64,000 nt of DNA from CAYQUC01 sp964514215 (GTDB lineage Bacteria > Pseudomonadota > Gammaproteobacteria > UBA6429 > Thiohalophilaceae): assembly GCA_964514215.1 (NCBI GenBank), contig CAZEPW010000005.1, positions 41,822-105,821 of the forward strand, in the 5' to 3' direction. The notes under the pieces are model-generated. The model worked only from the letters and a program-made list of their open reading frames with translations, was not told where the DNA came from and made no database searches. Position numbers and translations under genes: made by a program. Positions 20,430-29,090 of this stretch are shown here, piece by piece. Every line of letters begins with the position of its first letter. Position 1 is the first letter of the stretch.

Positions 20430-20650
20430 TCTAAATATTATCCTTATTATGCTTTTAATAAACGGTATTTTGGACTGTGTCTCAATAAATTTACCCAAAT
20501 TATCGTATGTTATTGTTAAATATAACTTGATGCCGATAACACAATGATAAAATAATTGAGATATTTTCCCACATATTGATGTTAATGGCGTAATTAAATG
20601 GTAAAGTCATAAAAATGCATCTTAATTAACCGTATAATTTTACAGAACTT

Positions 20651-21496
20651 ATGAACGATAGCGAACATTTAAAAACCAATACTGTGCTGCTTTCCGCGGT
20701 TAGACGGTTGTGTCGCCCGTTAGTAAAATTATTGATTGAAAAAGGCATTACCTATCCTCAGTTACGCGATATGTTCAAAGAACTGTACGTGGAAGTTGCC
20801 GATCAATCGGAACCCATAAAGGGCAAAAAACCTTCAATTAGCCGTACTTTTATATTAACGGGAGTACATCGAAAAGATATTTCTCGGTTACGCACTGAAT
20901 CGAGTTCAAACGATGAACCAAGCAGCAGCAATTCATCACTAGGCTCTGAATTAGTTGCACGTTGGTTAGGTTCAAAAGAATTCCAAAACAATAATGGTAA
21001 ACCTCGTCCACTGACACGCAGTGGCTCTGAAACAATGCCTGGCTTTGATGATTTAGTCATTAGTGTCAGCAAAGATGTTCGACCACGCGCTATTTTGGAT
21101 GAGTGGTTACGTCTTGGAATTGTTAGCATTGATGATTCTGATAATATATCACTAAACCAATCCGCTTTCGTACCGCAAAAAGGTTTAAAAGAAAAAGCGT
21201 TTTTCTTAGGTCGCCATGTTCACGATCACTTAGCTGCTTGTACTCACAATATTTTAGAAGACAATAACCCTTATATGGAACGTAGTGTATTTTTTTCCAG
21301 TTTGACGACTGAGTCGGTAGAAAAATTACGACAAATTGCTGAACATCAAGGTATGCAGCTATTACAAGAATTAAATCAACAAGCTATCGAACTTCAAAAG
21401 AATGATAAAAGCAAAGCTGATGCCGATCAACGTATGCGTTTAGGCCTTTATTGGTTTCAAAAACAACAGGAGAACGACGACGATGCGGATTCCTAA
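20651..21496 (+). CDS. DUF6502 family protein
   Basis: A 281-residue cytoplasmic protein with the DUF6502 signature: CRPLVKLLIEKGITYPQLRDMFKELYVEVA near the N-terminus, then SISRTFILTGVHRKDISRL, which looks like a winged-helix or helix-turn-helix region, and a mid-segment DEWLRLGIVSIDDSDN. This suggests DNA binding, but no function is established that I know of. Its 3' end overlaps the next gene (DUF5666 lipoprotein) by 14 bp, so the two are translationally coupled. Confidence 0.8.
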   Translation: MNDSEHLKTNTVLLSAVRRLCRPLVKLLIEKGITYPQLRDMFKELYVEVADQSEPIKGKKPSISRTFILTGVHRKDISRLRTESSSNDEPSSSNSSLGSELVARWLGSKEFQNNNGKPRPLTRSGSETMPGFDDLVISVSKDVRPRAILDEWLRLGIVSIDDSDNISLNQSAFVPQKGLKEKAFFLGRHVHDHLAACTHNILEDNNPYMERSVFFSSLTTESVEKLRQIAEHQGMQLLQELNQQAIELQKNDKSKADADQRMRLGLYWFQKQQENDDDADS

Positions 21497-22871
21497 TGTT
21501 TTAATTCTATTCGTTATCAGTTTCATGCTGTCGTGCGGCAGTCCACCTGCACAATATTCACGCAATGGCGTTGGTGGCACCGGTAACATTGCACTTAACG
21601 GTGATGATGAATCTGGTATCGGCGGTACCGGCAAACCCGTCCCTAATGGCGTTGGCGGCACAGGCAAACCCATTCCTAATGGTGTTGGTGGTACCGGTAA
21701 ACAATTGGCAAATGGTTTAGGTGGTACAGGTAAACGTAATGATGGTGTTGGTGGAACGGGACACCAAGGTAGCCGTTCAGGGCTAGGTGGCACCGGCCAA
21801 ATAGCCAAATCCTCAGGTCTTGGCGGTACTGGTATTATTGGAGAAGTCACTGGTTTTGGCAGTATTTTTGTCAATGGTATTGAAGTTGAATTTAGCGATC
21901 AAAGTGAAATACAGGCTGACAATATTACAAACAATAACATCCAACCTGAAATTGGCAACATCGTCGAAATTTTAGCACACCGTGTTGGTGATGAAACCTT
22001 TGCTAAAAAAATGAATATTCGCCATGAAGTTGTTGGGCCAGTGGATTCTGTTAATATTAAACAACGCCGTTTCTCAATTATCGGACAAATAATAAAGCTA
22101 AATAATCCGAAATTACGTTTACCAAATGTCGGACAAATGATTGCAGTCAGTGGTATGCGAGATCACCGCGGAATTATCTATGCCTCGCATATCAACGTCT
22201 CTAAATCAAAATCCATTTGGTTAATTGACCAAATTGCGAGTAACCGGGCAAACACCTTAAAACTAGGGCGTTCTAACATATACACCAAACAAGCTAATTA
22301 CTATAAAGTTGGTGATACCATCCGTGTTCGAGCAAGTTATCAAAATGGTAAATTAGTTGCTGATGAAATTTATTCAAATAAAGCATTTGGCAAGCAAGTT
22401 CAACACATGGTGCTGCAAGGTTTCATCCGTCGTGGTAACCGCAATAACTATCAAATAGGTAATATACAATTTTCAACTCGTTCAGCACGTATTCGGCAAA
22501 TACTGAAACAAAATCGTGGCCGCTGGACTCGAATAGAAGTTAATCGCAATCAAATTGGGTTATGGGAGGTTGAACAGTTTATTGGCAATAACTCTATAAT
22601 TCGGGGCAGCACCAGACCGACTCCGATGAACATTGGTGCACGACAAGGATATCAACAAAATCGCAACACACGATCAACTGCTCGTCAGCAATTTAATAAA
22701 TCCATTACTGATAATCCAACGACACCAAGTGGTACTGGTGATGCAAACCAACCATCTACGTCATCACCCATGATGCCATCGCCCATGATGCCTGCCCCTA
22801 TGCCTGACAGCGGTGGTGGCGGCTCCACGGATCCAATGCCTCGTCCAATGAGACCCTTTGGTCGATTTTAG
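21483..22871 (+). CDS. DUF5666 lipoprotein with GxGGTG repeats
   Basis: A 462-residue predicted lipoprotein: signal peptide with lipobox (MLSCGS), then about eight copies of a [NSD]G[VIL]GGTG repeat spanning roughly residues 30-125, then several DUF5666-type beta domains (EVTGFGSIFVNGIEVEF, IVEILAHRVGDETFAKKM, YKVGDTIRVRASYQNG), and a Pro/Met-rich C-terminal tail. It overlaps the DUF6502 gene by 14 bp. DUF5666 domains are small beta folds of unknown function. The repeats look like an extended surface stalk, which is inference. Confidence 0.8.
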   Translation: MRIPNVLILFVISFMLSCGSPPAQYSRNGVGGTGNIALNGDDESGIGGTGKPVPNGVGGTGKPIPNGVGGTGKQLANGLGGTGKRNDGVGGTGHQGSRSGLGGTGQIAKSSGLGGTGIIGEVTGFGSIFVNGIEVEFSDQSEIQADNITNNNIQPEIGNIVEILAHRVGDETFAKKMNIRHEVVGPVDSVNIKQRRFSIIGQIIKLNNPKLRLPNVGQMIAVSGMRDHRGIIYASHINVSKSKSIWLIDQIASNRANTLKLGRSNIYTKQANYYKVGDTIRVRASYQNGKLVADEIYSNKAFGKQVQHMVLQGFIRRGNRNNYQIGNIQFSTRSARIRQILKQNRGRWTRIEVNRNQIGLWEVEQFIGNNSIIRGSTRPTPMNIGARQGYQQNRNTRSTARQQFNKSITDNPTTPSGTGDANQPSTSSPMMPSPMMPAPMPDSGGGGSTDPMPRPMRPFGRF

Positions 22872-22895
22872 TTTTCTAAATAACTACACATTGAT

Positions 22896-22916
22896 GCAGT
22901 TTCACCGTTAAACTGC
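22896..22916 (+). promoter_or_regulatory. Hairpin immediately upstream of the Gx transporter start
   Basis: GCAGTTT and AAACTGC form a perfect 7-bp stem around a 7-base loop, ending 4 bp before the ATG at 22921. No Shine-Dalgarno sequence is visible outside it. In mRNA it would cover the ribosome-binding region, so it may limit translation, or act as a weak terminator after the DUF5666 gene. Confidence 0.4.
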
Positions 22917-22920
22917 GTTA

Positions 22921-23433
22921 ATGAATGAACTACAAACAAACCGTGATGATTATCGAGTTGCCTGGTTTACTGCTTTAGCAATTAGTATTCATATTCTCGA
23001 AAGCAGCTTACCCAATTTAATTCCCGGAATGAAATTAGGCTTAGCAAACATAATCACCATTATTGTGCTATTTCACTATGGTTGGCGTATGGCTGTTTGG
23101 GTCAGCCTGCTCCGGGTCATCATTGGAAGTATTCTAATCGGAACATTTTTATCCCCCACTTTTATATTAAGCTTTAGCGGCGCCATCGGTGCCATATTAG
23201 CATTAACTGCATACTACCTACCGATCAAGCTAAGCCCAATAGGAATCAGTGTCTTAGCTGCAGAAGCACATATTCTTGGACAGTTTTACAGTGCCTATTT
23301 GTTATTCATTCCACATGAGGATCTGTTTAGATTGTTGCCAATTTTAATGACCATTGCGCTTATTGTTGGTATTGTAAATGGTATAATCAGTAGAAATATA
23401 TTACGTAATTTGACAAAAAATGAGTACAGTTAG
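22921..23433 (+). CDS. Gx transporter family membrane protein (heptaprenyl diphosphate synthase component I-like)
   Basis: A 170-residue integral membrane protein with about five helices. It has the family stretch LESSLPNLIPGMKLGLANIITI near residues 27-48, then LLRVIIGSILIGTF and SFSGAIGAILAL. This S-component-like family is often annotated from heptaprenyl diphosphate synthase subunit I and is commonly found with ApbE and NusG_II genes in flavinylation or Rnf contexts; here those lie 8 kb upstream. Its end overlaps tonB by 14 bp. Substrate unknown. Confidence 0.8.
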   Translation: MNELQTNRDDYRVAWFTALAISIHILESSLPNLIPGMKLGLANIITIIVLFHYGWRMAVWVSLLRVIIGSILIGTFLSPTFILSFSGAIGAILALTAYYLPIKLSPIGISVLAAEAHILGQFYSAYLLFIPHEDLFRLLPILMTIALIVGIVNGIISRNILRNLTKNEYS

Positions 23434-24334
23434 CCCAGATATTATTGACGGCATTCCCCGTTACAACCGCATTAACCACAAGGATCGGTTTAGCTTAATG
23501 ATCTTTTTTGCATTAGCGTTTCATGCTGTCTTAATTTTAGGAATAAGCTTTGATGCGATAGATGAAGAAACTTTATATAAAGCACTAACATTAGACGTTA
23601 CCTTGGTTAGCAGTAAATCGGATGAAACAACGGAAGAAGCTGATTACCTCGCCCAAGAAAATCAATTGGGTGGCGGTAATACTGAAGAAAAAGTACAACC
23701 AAGCTCCCCCTTTAGTAACCCAAATCAAAATGCCGATAACAATGTTGCACCCAATACTCGACAAGAATTCGCTCCGCCAAAACAAAAAAAGGCTGATCGA
23801 CAATTAGACATGTTAACAATAAACAAAAATCGCGCTAAATTAAAAACCCAACCAACGGTTGATCCCTTACCGATAGAATCAAAAAAAGAAAAACCCAGCA
23901 TTAAATTATTAAATAGTAGCCAAATTTCTGAACTCACCAGCCGAATTAGTAAACAGATTGAACGCCACACAAGCAAAGTTGAACAACTTCGCTCAGGCGT
24001 TAACGCCAGAAAACATAAAAACGCATTTTATGACAGTGCCTGGCAAGAAAAAGTGATTCATGTTGGTAATATTAATTATCCACATGCCGCCGTTAAAAAT
24101 AAAATAACGGGCAATGTGACTTTAGAAGTACAAATTAATGCTGATGGTTCCGTGTATAATATAATAGTGTTAAAAACTTCCGGACACAAAATACTGGATG
24201 CCGCAGCAGAAAAAATTGTCAACTTATCCGCCCCATTTGCAGTATTACCACCTGAAATCCTGCAGGAAACTAAAATTTATAGCATCGTACGAGTGTGGCG
24301 TTTTAAAACCGGTAAATCGCTATTTGGTCGTTAA
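23420..24334 (+). CDS. tonB: TonB-family energy transducer
   Basis: A 304-residue protein with a short cytoplasmic N-terminus, one membrane helix (about residues 26-46), a long polar periplasmic linker and a C-terminal TonB domain (YPHAAVKNKITGNVTLEVQINADGS..., ending VRVWRFKTG). It would pass proton-motive energy to outer-membrane receptors. No exbB or exbD is in the window. A tonB-like gene also lies between gshB and yqgE in P. aeruginosa, so this is the conserved position. It overlaps the Gx gene by 14 bp. Confidence 0.9.
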   Translation: MSTVSPDIIDGIPRYNRINHKDRFSLMIFFALAFHAVLILGISFDAIDEETLYKALTLDVTLVSSKSDETTEEADYLAQENQLGGGNTEEKVQPSSPFSNPNQNADNNVAPNTRQEFAPPKQKKADRQLDMLTINKNRAKLKTQPTVDPLPIESKKEKPSIKLLNSSQISELTSRISKQIERHTSKVEQLRSGVNARKHKNAFYDSAWQEKVIHVGNINYPHAAVKNKITGNVTLEVQINADGSVYNIIVLKTSGHKILDAAAEKIVNLSAPFAVLPPEILQETKIYSIVRVWRFKTGKSLFGR

Positions 24335-24415
24335 AAAACTTAGGTGCCGTGGACTGCCGTTAAAAGCGTACGGGAATGACGCTGGTAGTTAGAATGAGTA
24401 TTATTCAATACTATA

Positions 24416-24501
24416 GTCATGCCGGTAATGTTTTGAACCAGCATCTCGTGTTAAAACGTCAAAATTAGTAGCTTGCGTGAAGTGTATGTTGAGACCGATC
24501 G
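24416..24501 (+). repeat. Copy of dispersed repeat family (array version)
   Basis: This 86-bp part of the 201-bp unit matches the elements at 43037-43124 and 43809-43896: it opens GTCAT.CCGGTA.T.TTTTGA, passes GTTAAAAC.TCAA and TTGCG, and ends ACCGATC. It is therefore the mobile or amplified core, and the rest of the 201-bp unit is array-specific. Confidence 0.7.
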
Positions 24502-24693
24502 AAAGTTACAAACTCAATCTTTAGCCTGACTTTAAACTTCAGCGTCAGTGGACTGCCATTAAAAGCATACGGGAGTGACGGAAATGGTAAGATTTAATCG
24601 TATTTAAAATATAACCGTCATGCCGGTAATGTTTTGAGCCAGCATCTCGTGTTAAAACGTCAAAATTAGTAGCTTGCGTGAAGTGTATGTTGA

Positions 24694-24793
24694 NNNNNNN
24701 NNNNNNNNNNNNNNNNNNNNNNNNNNNNNNNNNNNNNNNNNNNNNNNNNNNNNNNNNNNNNNNNNNNNNNNNNNNNNNNNNNNNNNNNNNNNN
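24694..24793. other. Assembly gap (100 N) inside the 201-bp repeat array
   Basis: Exactly 100 N, a conventional placeholder for a gap of unknown size. Sequence before it stops at unit offset equivalent to 24492 and resumes at the offset equivalent to 24586, so the missing piece is 93 bp plus any whole number of 201-bp units. Confidence 0.9.
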
Positions 24794-25235
24794 GGTAAGA
24801 TTTAATCGTATTTAAAATATAACCGTCATGCCGGTAATGTTTTGAGCCGGCATCTCGTGTTAAAACGTCAAAATTAGTAGCTTGCGTGAAGTGTATGTTG
24901 AGACCGATCGAAAGTTACAAACTCAATCTTTAGCCTGACTTTAAACTTCAGCGTCAGTGGACTGCCATTAAAAGCATACGGGAGTGACGGAAATGGTAAG
25001 ATTTAATCGTATTTAAAATATAACCGTCATGCCGGTAATGTTTTGAGCCGGCATCTTGCGTTATTATTAAAATCCAACAACAACATTTTTTATGCCAACA
25101 TTGCAGCTACACCTAAAAAATTCCGATGTGCTTCCTATCACATAATTACAGTTATTTCGATATAAAATCAAACTGTTAGCAATGATAGCAATAGCTCAGC
25201 TTGCACAATATTAAAAAGTCCACGATAATAACAGT

Positions 25236-25805
25236 ATGGGTTACACCCAAAACTTAACAAATAATCTCTTGATTGCGATGCCAGCAATGGCAGATCCGCA
25301 CTTTTTTCGCTCAGTAACCTATCTGTGTGACCATAATGCCGATGGTGCAATGGGCATTATTATTAACCGTCCCCTAAATATTTCACTCTCTGATATCGCT
25401 CTGCAAATTGGCTGTGAAGAAGATAGCATTACTCCCCACTGTAGTGACATCCCTATTTATGAAGGCGGCCCAGTGAGCCATGATCACGGTTATATCTTGC
25501 ATACCCCGTTTGGTGAATGGCAATCTTCCATTAAAATTTCTGATAATGTTTGCCTAACCACCTCACAGGATATTTTAGAGTCAATAATCGCAGGCAAGGC
25601 ACCGGATAAATACATTATTGCACTAGGTTATGCCGGTTGGAGTGAAGGCCAACTGGAATATGAAATAACACAAAATGCCTGGTTGAACGGGCCTTCCGAT
25701 AATAGCGTATTATTCGATAGTCCGGTTGATGAACGTTGGACTTCCTCAGCACATTTATTGGGTTTTGATATGGCAAATTTGTCTAATGACATTGGCCACG
25801 CGTGA
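25236..25805 (+). CDS. yqgE: YqgE/AlgH family protein (UPF0301)
   Basis: A 189-residue cytoplasmic protein with family motifs LLIAMPAMADPHFFRSVTYLC near residue 12, GAMGIIINRPL, YEGGPVSHDHGYILH and the C-terminal DERWTSSAHLLGFD. Biochemical function is unresolved; the family was linked to alginate regulation in Pseudomonas as AlgH. It overlaps or abuts ruvX, the usual partner, and lies in the conserved tonB-yqgE-ruvX-pyrR order. The spacer upstream has no clear ribosome site (AATAACAGT before ATG). Confidence 0.95.
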   Translation: MGYTQNLTNNLLIAMPAMADPHFFRSVTYLCDHNADGAMGIIINRPLNISLSDIALQIGCEEDSITPHCSDIPIYEGGPVSHDHGYILHTPFGEWQSSIKISDNVCLTTSQDILESIIAGKAPDKYIIALGYAGWSEGQLEYEITQNAWLNGPSDNSVLFDSPVDERWTSSAHLLGFDMANLSNDIGHA

Positions 25806-25843
25806 CGAATGCCATTAAAGACGGGTCAAAGGATTCCGGCTCG

Positions 25844-26320
25844 ATGTTAGCTTCAAGAACAATTTTAGGATTTGATTTTGGTACGTATAAAATTGGTATC
25901 GCCGTTGGACAAGAAGTAACGGGTATAGCAAATGCGCTAACCACCCTAACCGCCATTAAGCAAAAGCCAAATTGGGACAAAATTTCTCAAATTATCAGCG
26001 AATGGCGTCCGACACTACTCATTGTTGGTTTACCACTGGATAAAGATGGTTCTAATCAGGAAATGACGCAACGCGCGCGCCGTTTTGGCAACCAGCTACA
26101 AGGGCGTTACCATTTAAAAACCGTGTGGATTGACGAACGATTTAGCTCACTTGCTGCAAAATCCCTTATAATAGAACAAATCGAAAACAACCCCAAATTG
26201 GGTAAAAAAAACACTAAAAATCAATTAGCCGAAGATGCAGTGGCAGCACAAATAATTGTGCAAAGCTGGTTAGACAACCCTGAAATTGCCGTCACGGAGA
26301 TAGATAAAAATAATGCCTGA
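25844..26320 (+). CDS. ruvX: RuvX/YqgF, RNase H-fold Holliday junction resolvase-like protein
   Basis: About 158 residues. The RNase H-fold core starts LGFDFGTYKIGIAVGQ, with VGLPLDKDGSNQEMT in the middle, the DERFSS motif and a C-terminal EDAVAAQII carrying the last acidic residue. The family acts in pre-16S rRNA maturation or as a putative junction resolvase. I prefer ATG 25844 because AAAGGA lies 10 bp upstream and the family usually begins close to the first strand; a GTG at 25802 overlapping the yqgE stop (GTGA) would add 14 residues. It overlaps pyrR by 8 bp. Confidence 0.93.
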   Translation: MLASRTILGFDFGTYKIGIAVGQEVTGIANALTTLTAIKQKPNWDKISQIISEWRPTLLIVGLPLDKDGSNQEMTQRARRFGNQLQGRYHLKTVWIDERFSSLAAKSLIIEQIENNPKLGKKNTKNQLAEDAVAAQIIVQSWLDNPEIAVTEIDKNNA

Positions 26321-26828
26321 AAACATTAATGCCCAGCAACTGATAAATTCACTGGCAACAAAATTAAATAAACGACTGCAGCATGATGGAATTAGCAATG
26401 CAGTTATGATTGGCATTCATTCCGGTGGTGTATGGGTGGCAACCCGATTACACGAACTCATAAAACTAAAACAACCTCTAGGTAGTTTAAATATTTCTTT
26501 TTATCGGGACGACTTTACCCGGATTGGAATGCACCCACAAGTTGAACCATCGAGCTTACCGTTTGCTGTGGATGAGCAAAATATTATTTTAGTCGATGAT
26601 GTTTTGCACACCGGTCGAACCATTAAAGCCGCGCTGAATGCCATTTTTGATTACGGCCGGCCGGCCTCGGTTTTATTAGTGACCCTTATCGACCGTCCCG
26701 GGCATGAGCTACCCATACAAGCTGACATCGTTGGTCAGTTTGTCGATTTACAACCACAACAACATATTAAATTAAATGGTCCCGAGCCATTGAGCCTTGA
26801 GGTATTAGAAGTTAATGACAAAAAGTGA
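26313..26828 (+). CDS. pyrR: PyrR, bifunctional pyr operon regulator / uracil phosphoribosyltransferase
   Basis: A 171-residue phosphoribosyltransferase-fold protein with the PRPP-binding motif IILVDDVLHTGRTIKAAL near residue 92, IGIHSGGVWVATRL near 35 and the C-terminal PLSLEVLEV. In Gram-positives PyrR attenuates pyr mRNA; in gammaproteobacteria the RNA-binding role is less certain. It overlaps ruvX by 8 bp and pyrB by 14 bp, so expression is tightly coupled to pyrimidine synthesis. Confidence 0.95.
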   Translation: MPENINAQQLINSLATKLNKRLQHDGISNAVMIGIHSGGVWVATRLHELIKLKQPLGSLNISFYRDDFTRIGMHPQVEPSSLPFAVDEQNIILVDDVLHTGRTIKAALNAIFDYGRPASVLLVTLIDRPGHELPIQADIVGQFVDLQPQQHIKLNGPEPLSLEVLEVNDKK

Positions 26829-27801
26829 TGTTCAATTAAATAAAAATGGCAAGTTACGTCACTTTCTTTCTGTCGAAGGATTAAAGCGCCAAACCTTGAT
26901 TGATATAATGGATACCGCTGAAAATTTTGCGACGGTTGGCAATCGTCAAGTCAAAAAAGTTCCGTTACTCCGTGGTAAAACCATCGCCAATTTATTCTTT
27001 GAAGCCAGCACCCGAACACGCACCACGTTTGAACTGGCAGCAAAACGTTTATCAGCAGATACACTCAACATCAACATCAACACCTCATCAACCAGTAAAG
27101 GTGAAAGTCTGCTCGACATGCTCAGCAATTTAGAGGCCATGCATTGTGATATGTTTGTGGTTCGACATTCAAGCAGTGGCGCAGCACACTTCATCGCTAA
27201 ACACGTGTCGCCGCATATTGGTATCATCAATGGTGGTGATGGCAGTCATGCACATCCCACCCAAGCGATGTTAGACATGTTTACCATTAGGCGACATAAA
27301 GGCGATTTTACCAATCTACGCGTGGCAGTGGTTGGTGATATCCTGCACTCACGCGTAGCACGTTCGGAAATTCATGCTTTAAATATTCTTGGTGTGCCAG
27401 AAATTAGAGTGGTTGGGCCACACACTCTAATTCCACCCCAAGTAGCCAAACTGGGAGTACACATTTACCATGATCTCGAGCAAGGCCTAAAAGATGTAGA
27501 TGTTATTATGATGTTACGTTTGCAACGTGAACGCATGATTGGCGCATATTTACCCAGTCCGCAGGAATATTTTAATTGCTATGGACTAACCCCTGAAAAA
27601 TTAACACAAGCCAAACCCGATGCTATCGTATTGCACCCCGGCCCAATAAATCGAGGTGTTGAAATTGATTCTATTGTTGCCGATGGTGAGCAAACGGTTA
27701 TTCTAGAACAGGTATCTCACGGCATCGCGATTAGAATGGCCGTGATGTCTATGATACTCGGCCAAACACCCAATATCGAATCCGGCAAGGCAGCACCATG
27801 A
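26815..27801 (+). CDS. pyrB: Aspartate carbamoyltransferase catalytic chain
   Basis: A 328-residue enzyme making N-carbamoyl-aspartate, the committed step of UMP synthesis. Active-site motifs are FEASTRTRTTFELAAKRL (carbamoyl phosphate site), GDGSHAHPTQAMLD, DILHSRVARSEI, MMLRLQRERM and HPGPINRGVEI. No pyrI regulatory subunit is present. In Pseudomonas-type enzymes PyrB forms a dodecamer with the inactive PyrC' encoded next; the same gene pair is here, with a 4-bp ATGA overlap. Confidence 0.97.
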   Translation: MTKSDVQLNKNGKLRHFLSVEGLKRQTLIDIMDTAENFATVGNRQVKKVPLLRGKTIANLFFEASTRTRTTFELAAKRLSADTLNININTSSTSKGESLLDMLSNLEAMHCDMFVVRHSSSGAAHFIAKHVSPHIGIINGGDGSHAHPTQAMLDMFTIRRHKGDFTNLRVAVVGDILHSRVARSEIHALNILGVPEIRVVGPHTLIPPQVAKLGVHIYHDLEQGLKDVDVIMMLRLQRERMIGAYLPSPQEYFNCYGLTPEKLTQAKPDAIVLHPGPINRGVEIDSIVADGEQTVILEQVSHGIAIRMAVMSMILGQTPNIESGKAAP

Positions 27802-29090
27802 CAACAATACACATTAAAAACGGACATGTGATCGACCCCGCTAATGCTATCGATGCGAAACACGATATCTATATCGAGCACGGTAAAATAATCAGCGTTG
27901 GTCATAAACCCAAATCATTCACTGCCAACAAAACCATTGATGCAAATAATAATTATGTGATACCCGGCTTGGTGGATCTTAGCGCGCGTTGTCGCGAACC
28001 CGGTGAAAGTCATAAAGGCTCTATCGCATCAGAAACCCGCGCTGCGGCACATGCAGGCATAACAACACTCTGCTTGCCACCCGACACTAATCCGGTGATT
28101 GATACTCCAGCGGTCATGGAGTTAATCCATCAACGCACCGAAAAAGCCAACTATGCAAAAGTGGTGATGCTCGGAGCCTTAACCAAAAATCTGAATAATG
28201 AGCAATTAAGTGAAATAGCAACCTTAAAAGCAGCAGGCTGTGTCGGTATTAGTAATGCCGATTCGTTAATTAGCGATACCAGCATACTACGTCATGCAAT
28301 GGAATATGTTGCAACACATGATTTAACATTATTTATCAATCCACAAGATAGCTACTTAACCAAACATGGTTGTGTGCATGAAGGTGAAATAAGCATCCGC
28401 TTAGGTTTAGTAGGCATCCCTACCACCGCTGAAACCATTGCCGTTGCACGAGACTTATTACTCATTGAACAAACTGGAGTTCGCGCGCACTTCTGCCAAT
28501 TATCATCCGCTCCCGCGGTAGACTTAATTGCCGATGCGCTCGAACGCGGCTTACCGGTTTCAGCCGATGTTAGCGCACACCAACTGCACCTAACCGAACA
28601 CGATATTGGTTTCTTTGATACCAACTACCACGTCTATCCACCGCTACGAACCGAGCGCGACAAAACCGGATTACGTCAAGCATTAAAAGACCAAACTATC
28701 AGTGCCATTTGTTCGGATCACCAGCCACACGATGTCGATGCCAAGCTCGCACCATTCGCCGAATCTGAACCCGGTATTTCGGCTTTAGAAACCTTATTGC
28801 CACTAAGTTTACGACTCGTTAATGATGGTGTGCTAAGTTTAACGCAACTAATAAATTGTCTAACCAAACAACCCGCCAATATCTTAGGCATTGATGCTGG
28901 CAGCCTCAGTGTTGGCAGTGCAGCGGATATATGTATTTTTGATGCCAATGCCCATTGGATTTTTAACACCGACAAGATGATTAGCCGTGGCCATAATTCA
29001 CCGTTTAATGGTTGGGATATGCTCGGAAAAGTTTGTTACACATTATTAAATGGTGCTATCACCTATCAAGCAGAAAACAACAATGACTAA
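27798..29090 (+). CDS. pyrC': PyrC', catalytically dead dihydroorotase-like partner of PyrB
   Basis: A 430-residue dihydroorotase-family protein. The metal-binding HxH motif that should follow PGLVD is replaced: the protein reads PGLVDLSARCREPG with no histidines. The usual His of the central segment is also absent (TLFINPQDS). SDHQPHD near the C-terminus is kept. This is the pattern of Pseudomonas PyrC' (PyrX), a structural subunit needed for aspartate transcarbamoylase assembly and not an active dihydroorotase. It overlaps pyrB by 4 bp and pyrK by 8 bp. A true dihydroorotase must be elsewhere. Confidence 0.93.
   Translation: MTTIHIKNGHVIDPANAIDAKHDIYIEHGKIISVGHKPKSFTANKTIDANNNYVIPGLVDLSARCREPGESHKGSIASETRAAAHAGITTLCLPPDTNPVIDTPAVMELIHQRTEKANYAKVVMLGALTKNLNNEQLSEIATLKAAGCVGISNADSLISDTSILRHAMEYVATHDLTLFINPQDSYLTKHGCVHEGEISIRLGLVGIPTTAETIAVARDLLLIEQTGVRAHFCQLSSAPAVDLIADALERGLPVSADVSAHQLHLTEHDIGFFDTNYHVYPPLRTERDKTGLRQALKDQTISAICSDHQPHDVDAKLAPFAESEPGISALETLLPLSLRLVNDGVLSLTQLINCLTKQPANILGIDAGSLSVGSAADICIFDANAHWIFNTDKMISRGHNSPFNGWDMLGKVCYTLLNGAITYQAENNND

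Larger units (their letters stand above)
24346..25060. repeat. Tandem array of 201-bp repeats interrupted by an assembly gap
   Basis: The landmark GTCATGCCGGTAATG recurs at 24416, 24617, 24825 and 25026. Spacing is 201 bp for the first and last pairs and 208 bp across a 100-N gap. The first unit is diverged (for example GTGCCGTGGACTGCC in place of GCGTCAGTGGACTGCC); later units are nearly identical. Each unit contains an inverted repeat ATGCCGG...CCGGCAT, lost in the first two copies. No coding frame or promoter was recognised in this 901-bp spacer between tonB and yqgE. Sequences related to part of the unit occur at 43037 and 43809. Confidence 0.9.

Noticed and set aside
24346..25060. 201-bp repeats as a CRISPR array
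   Set aside because: Units are contiguous with no unique spacers, are far too long, and no cas gene is near.
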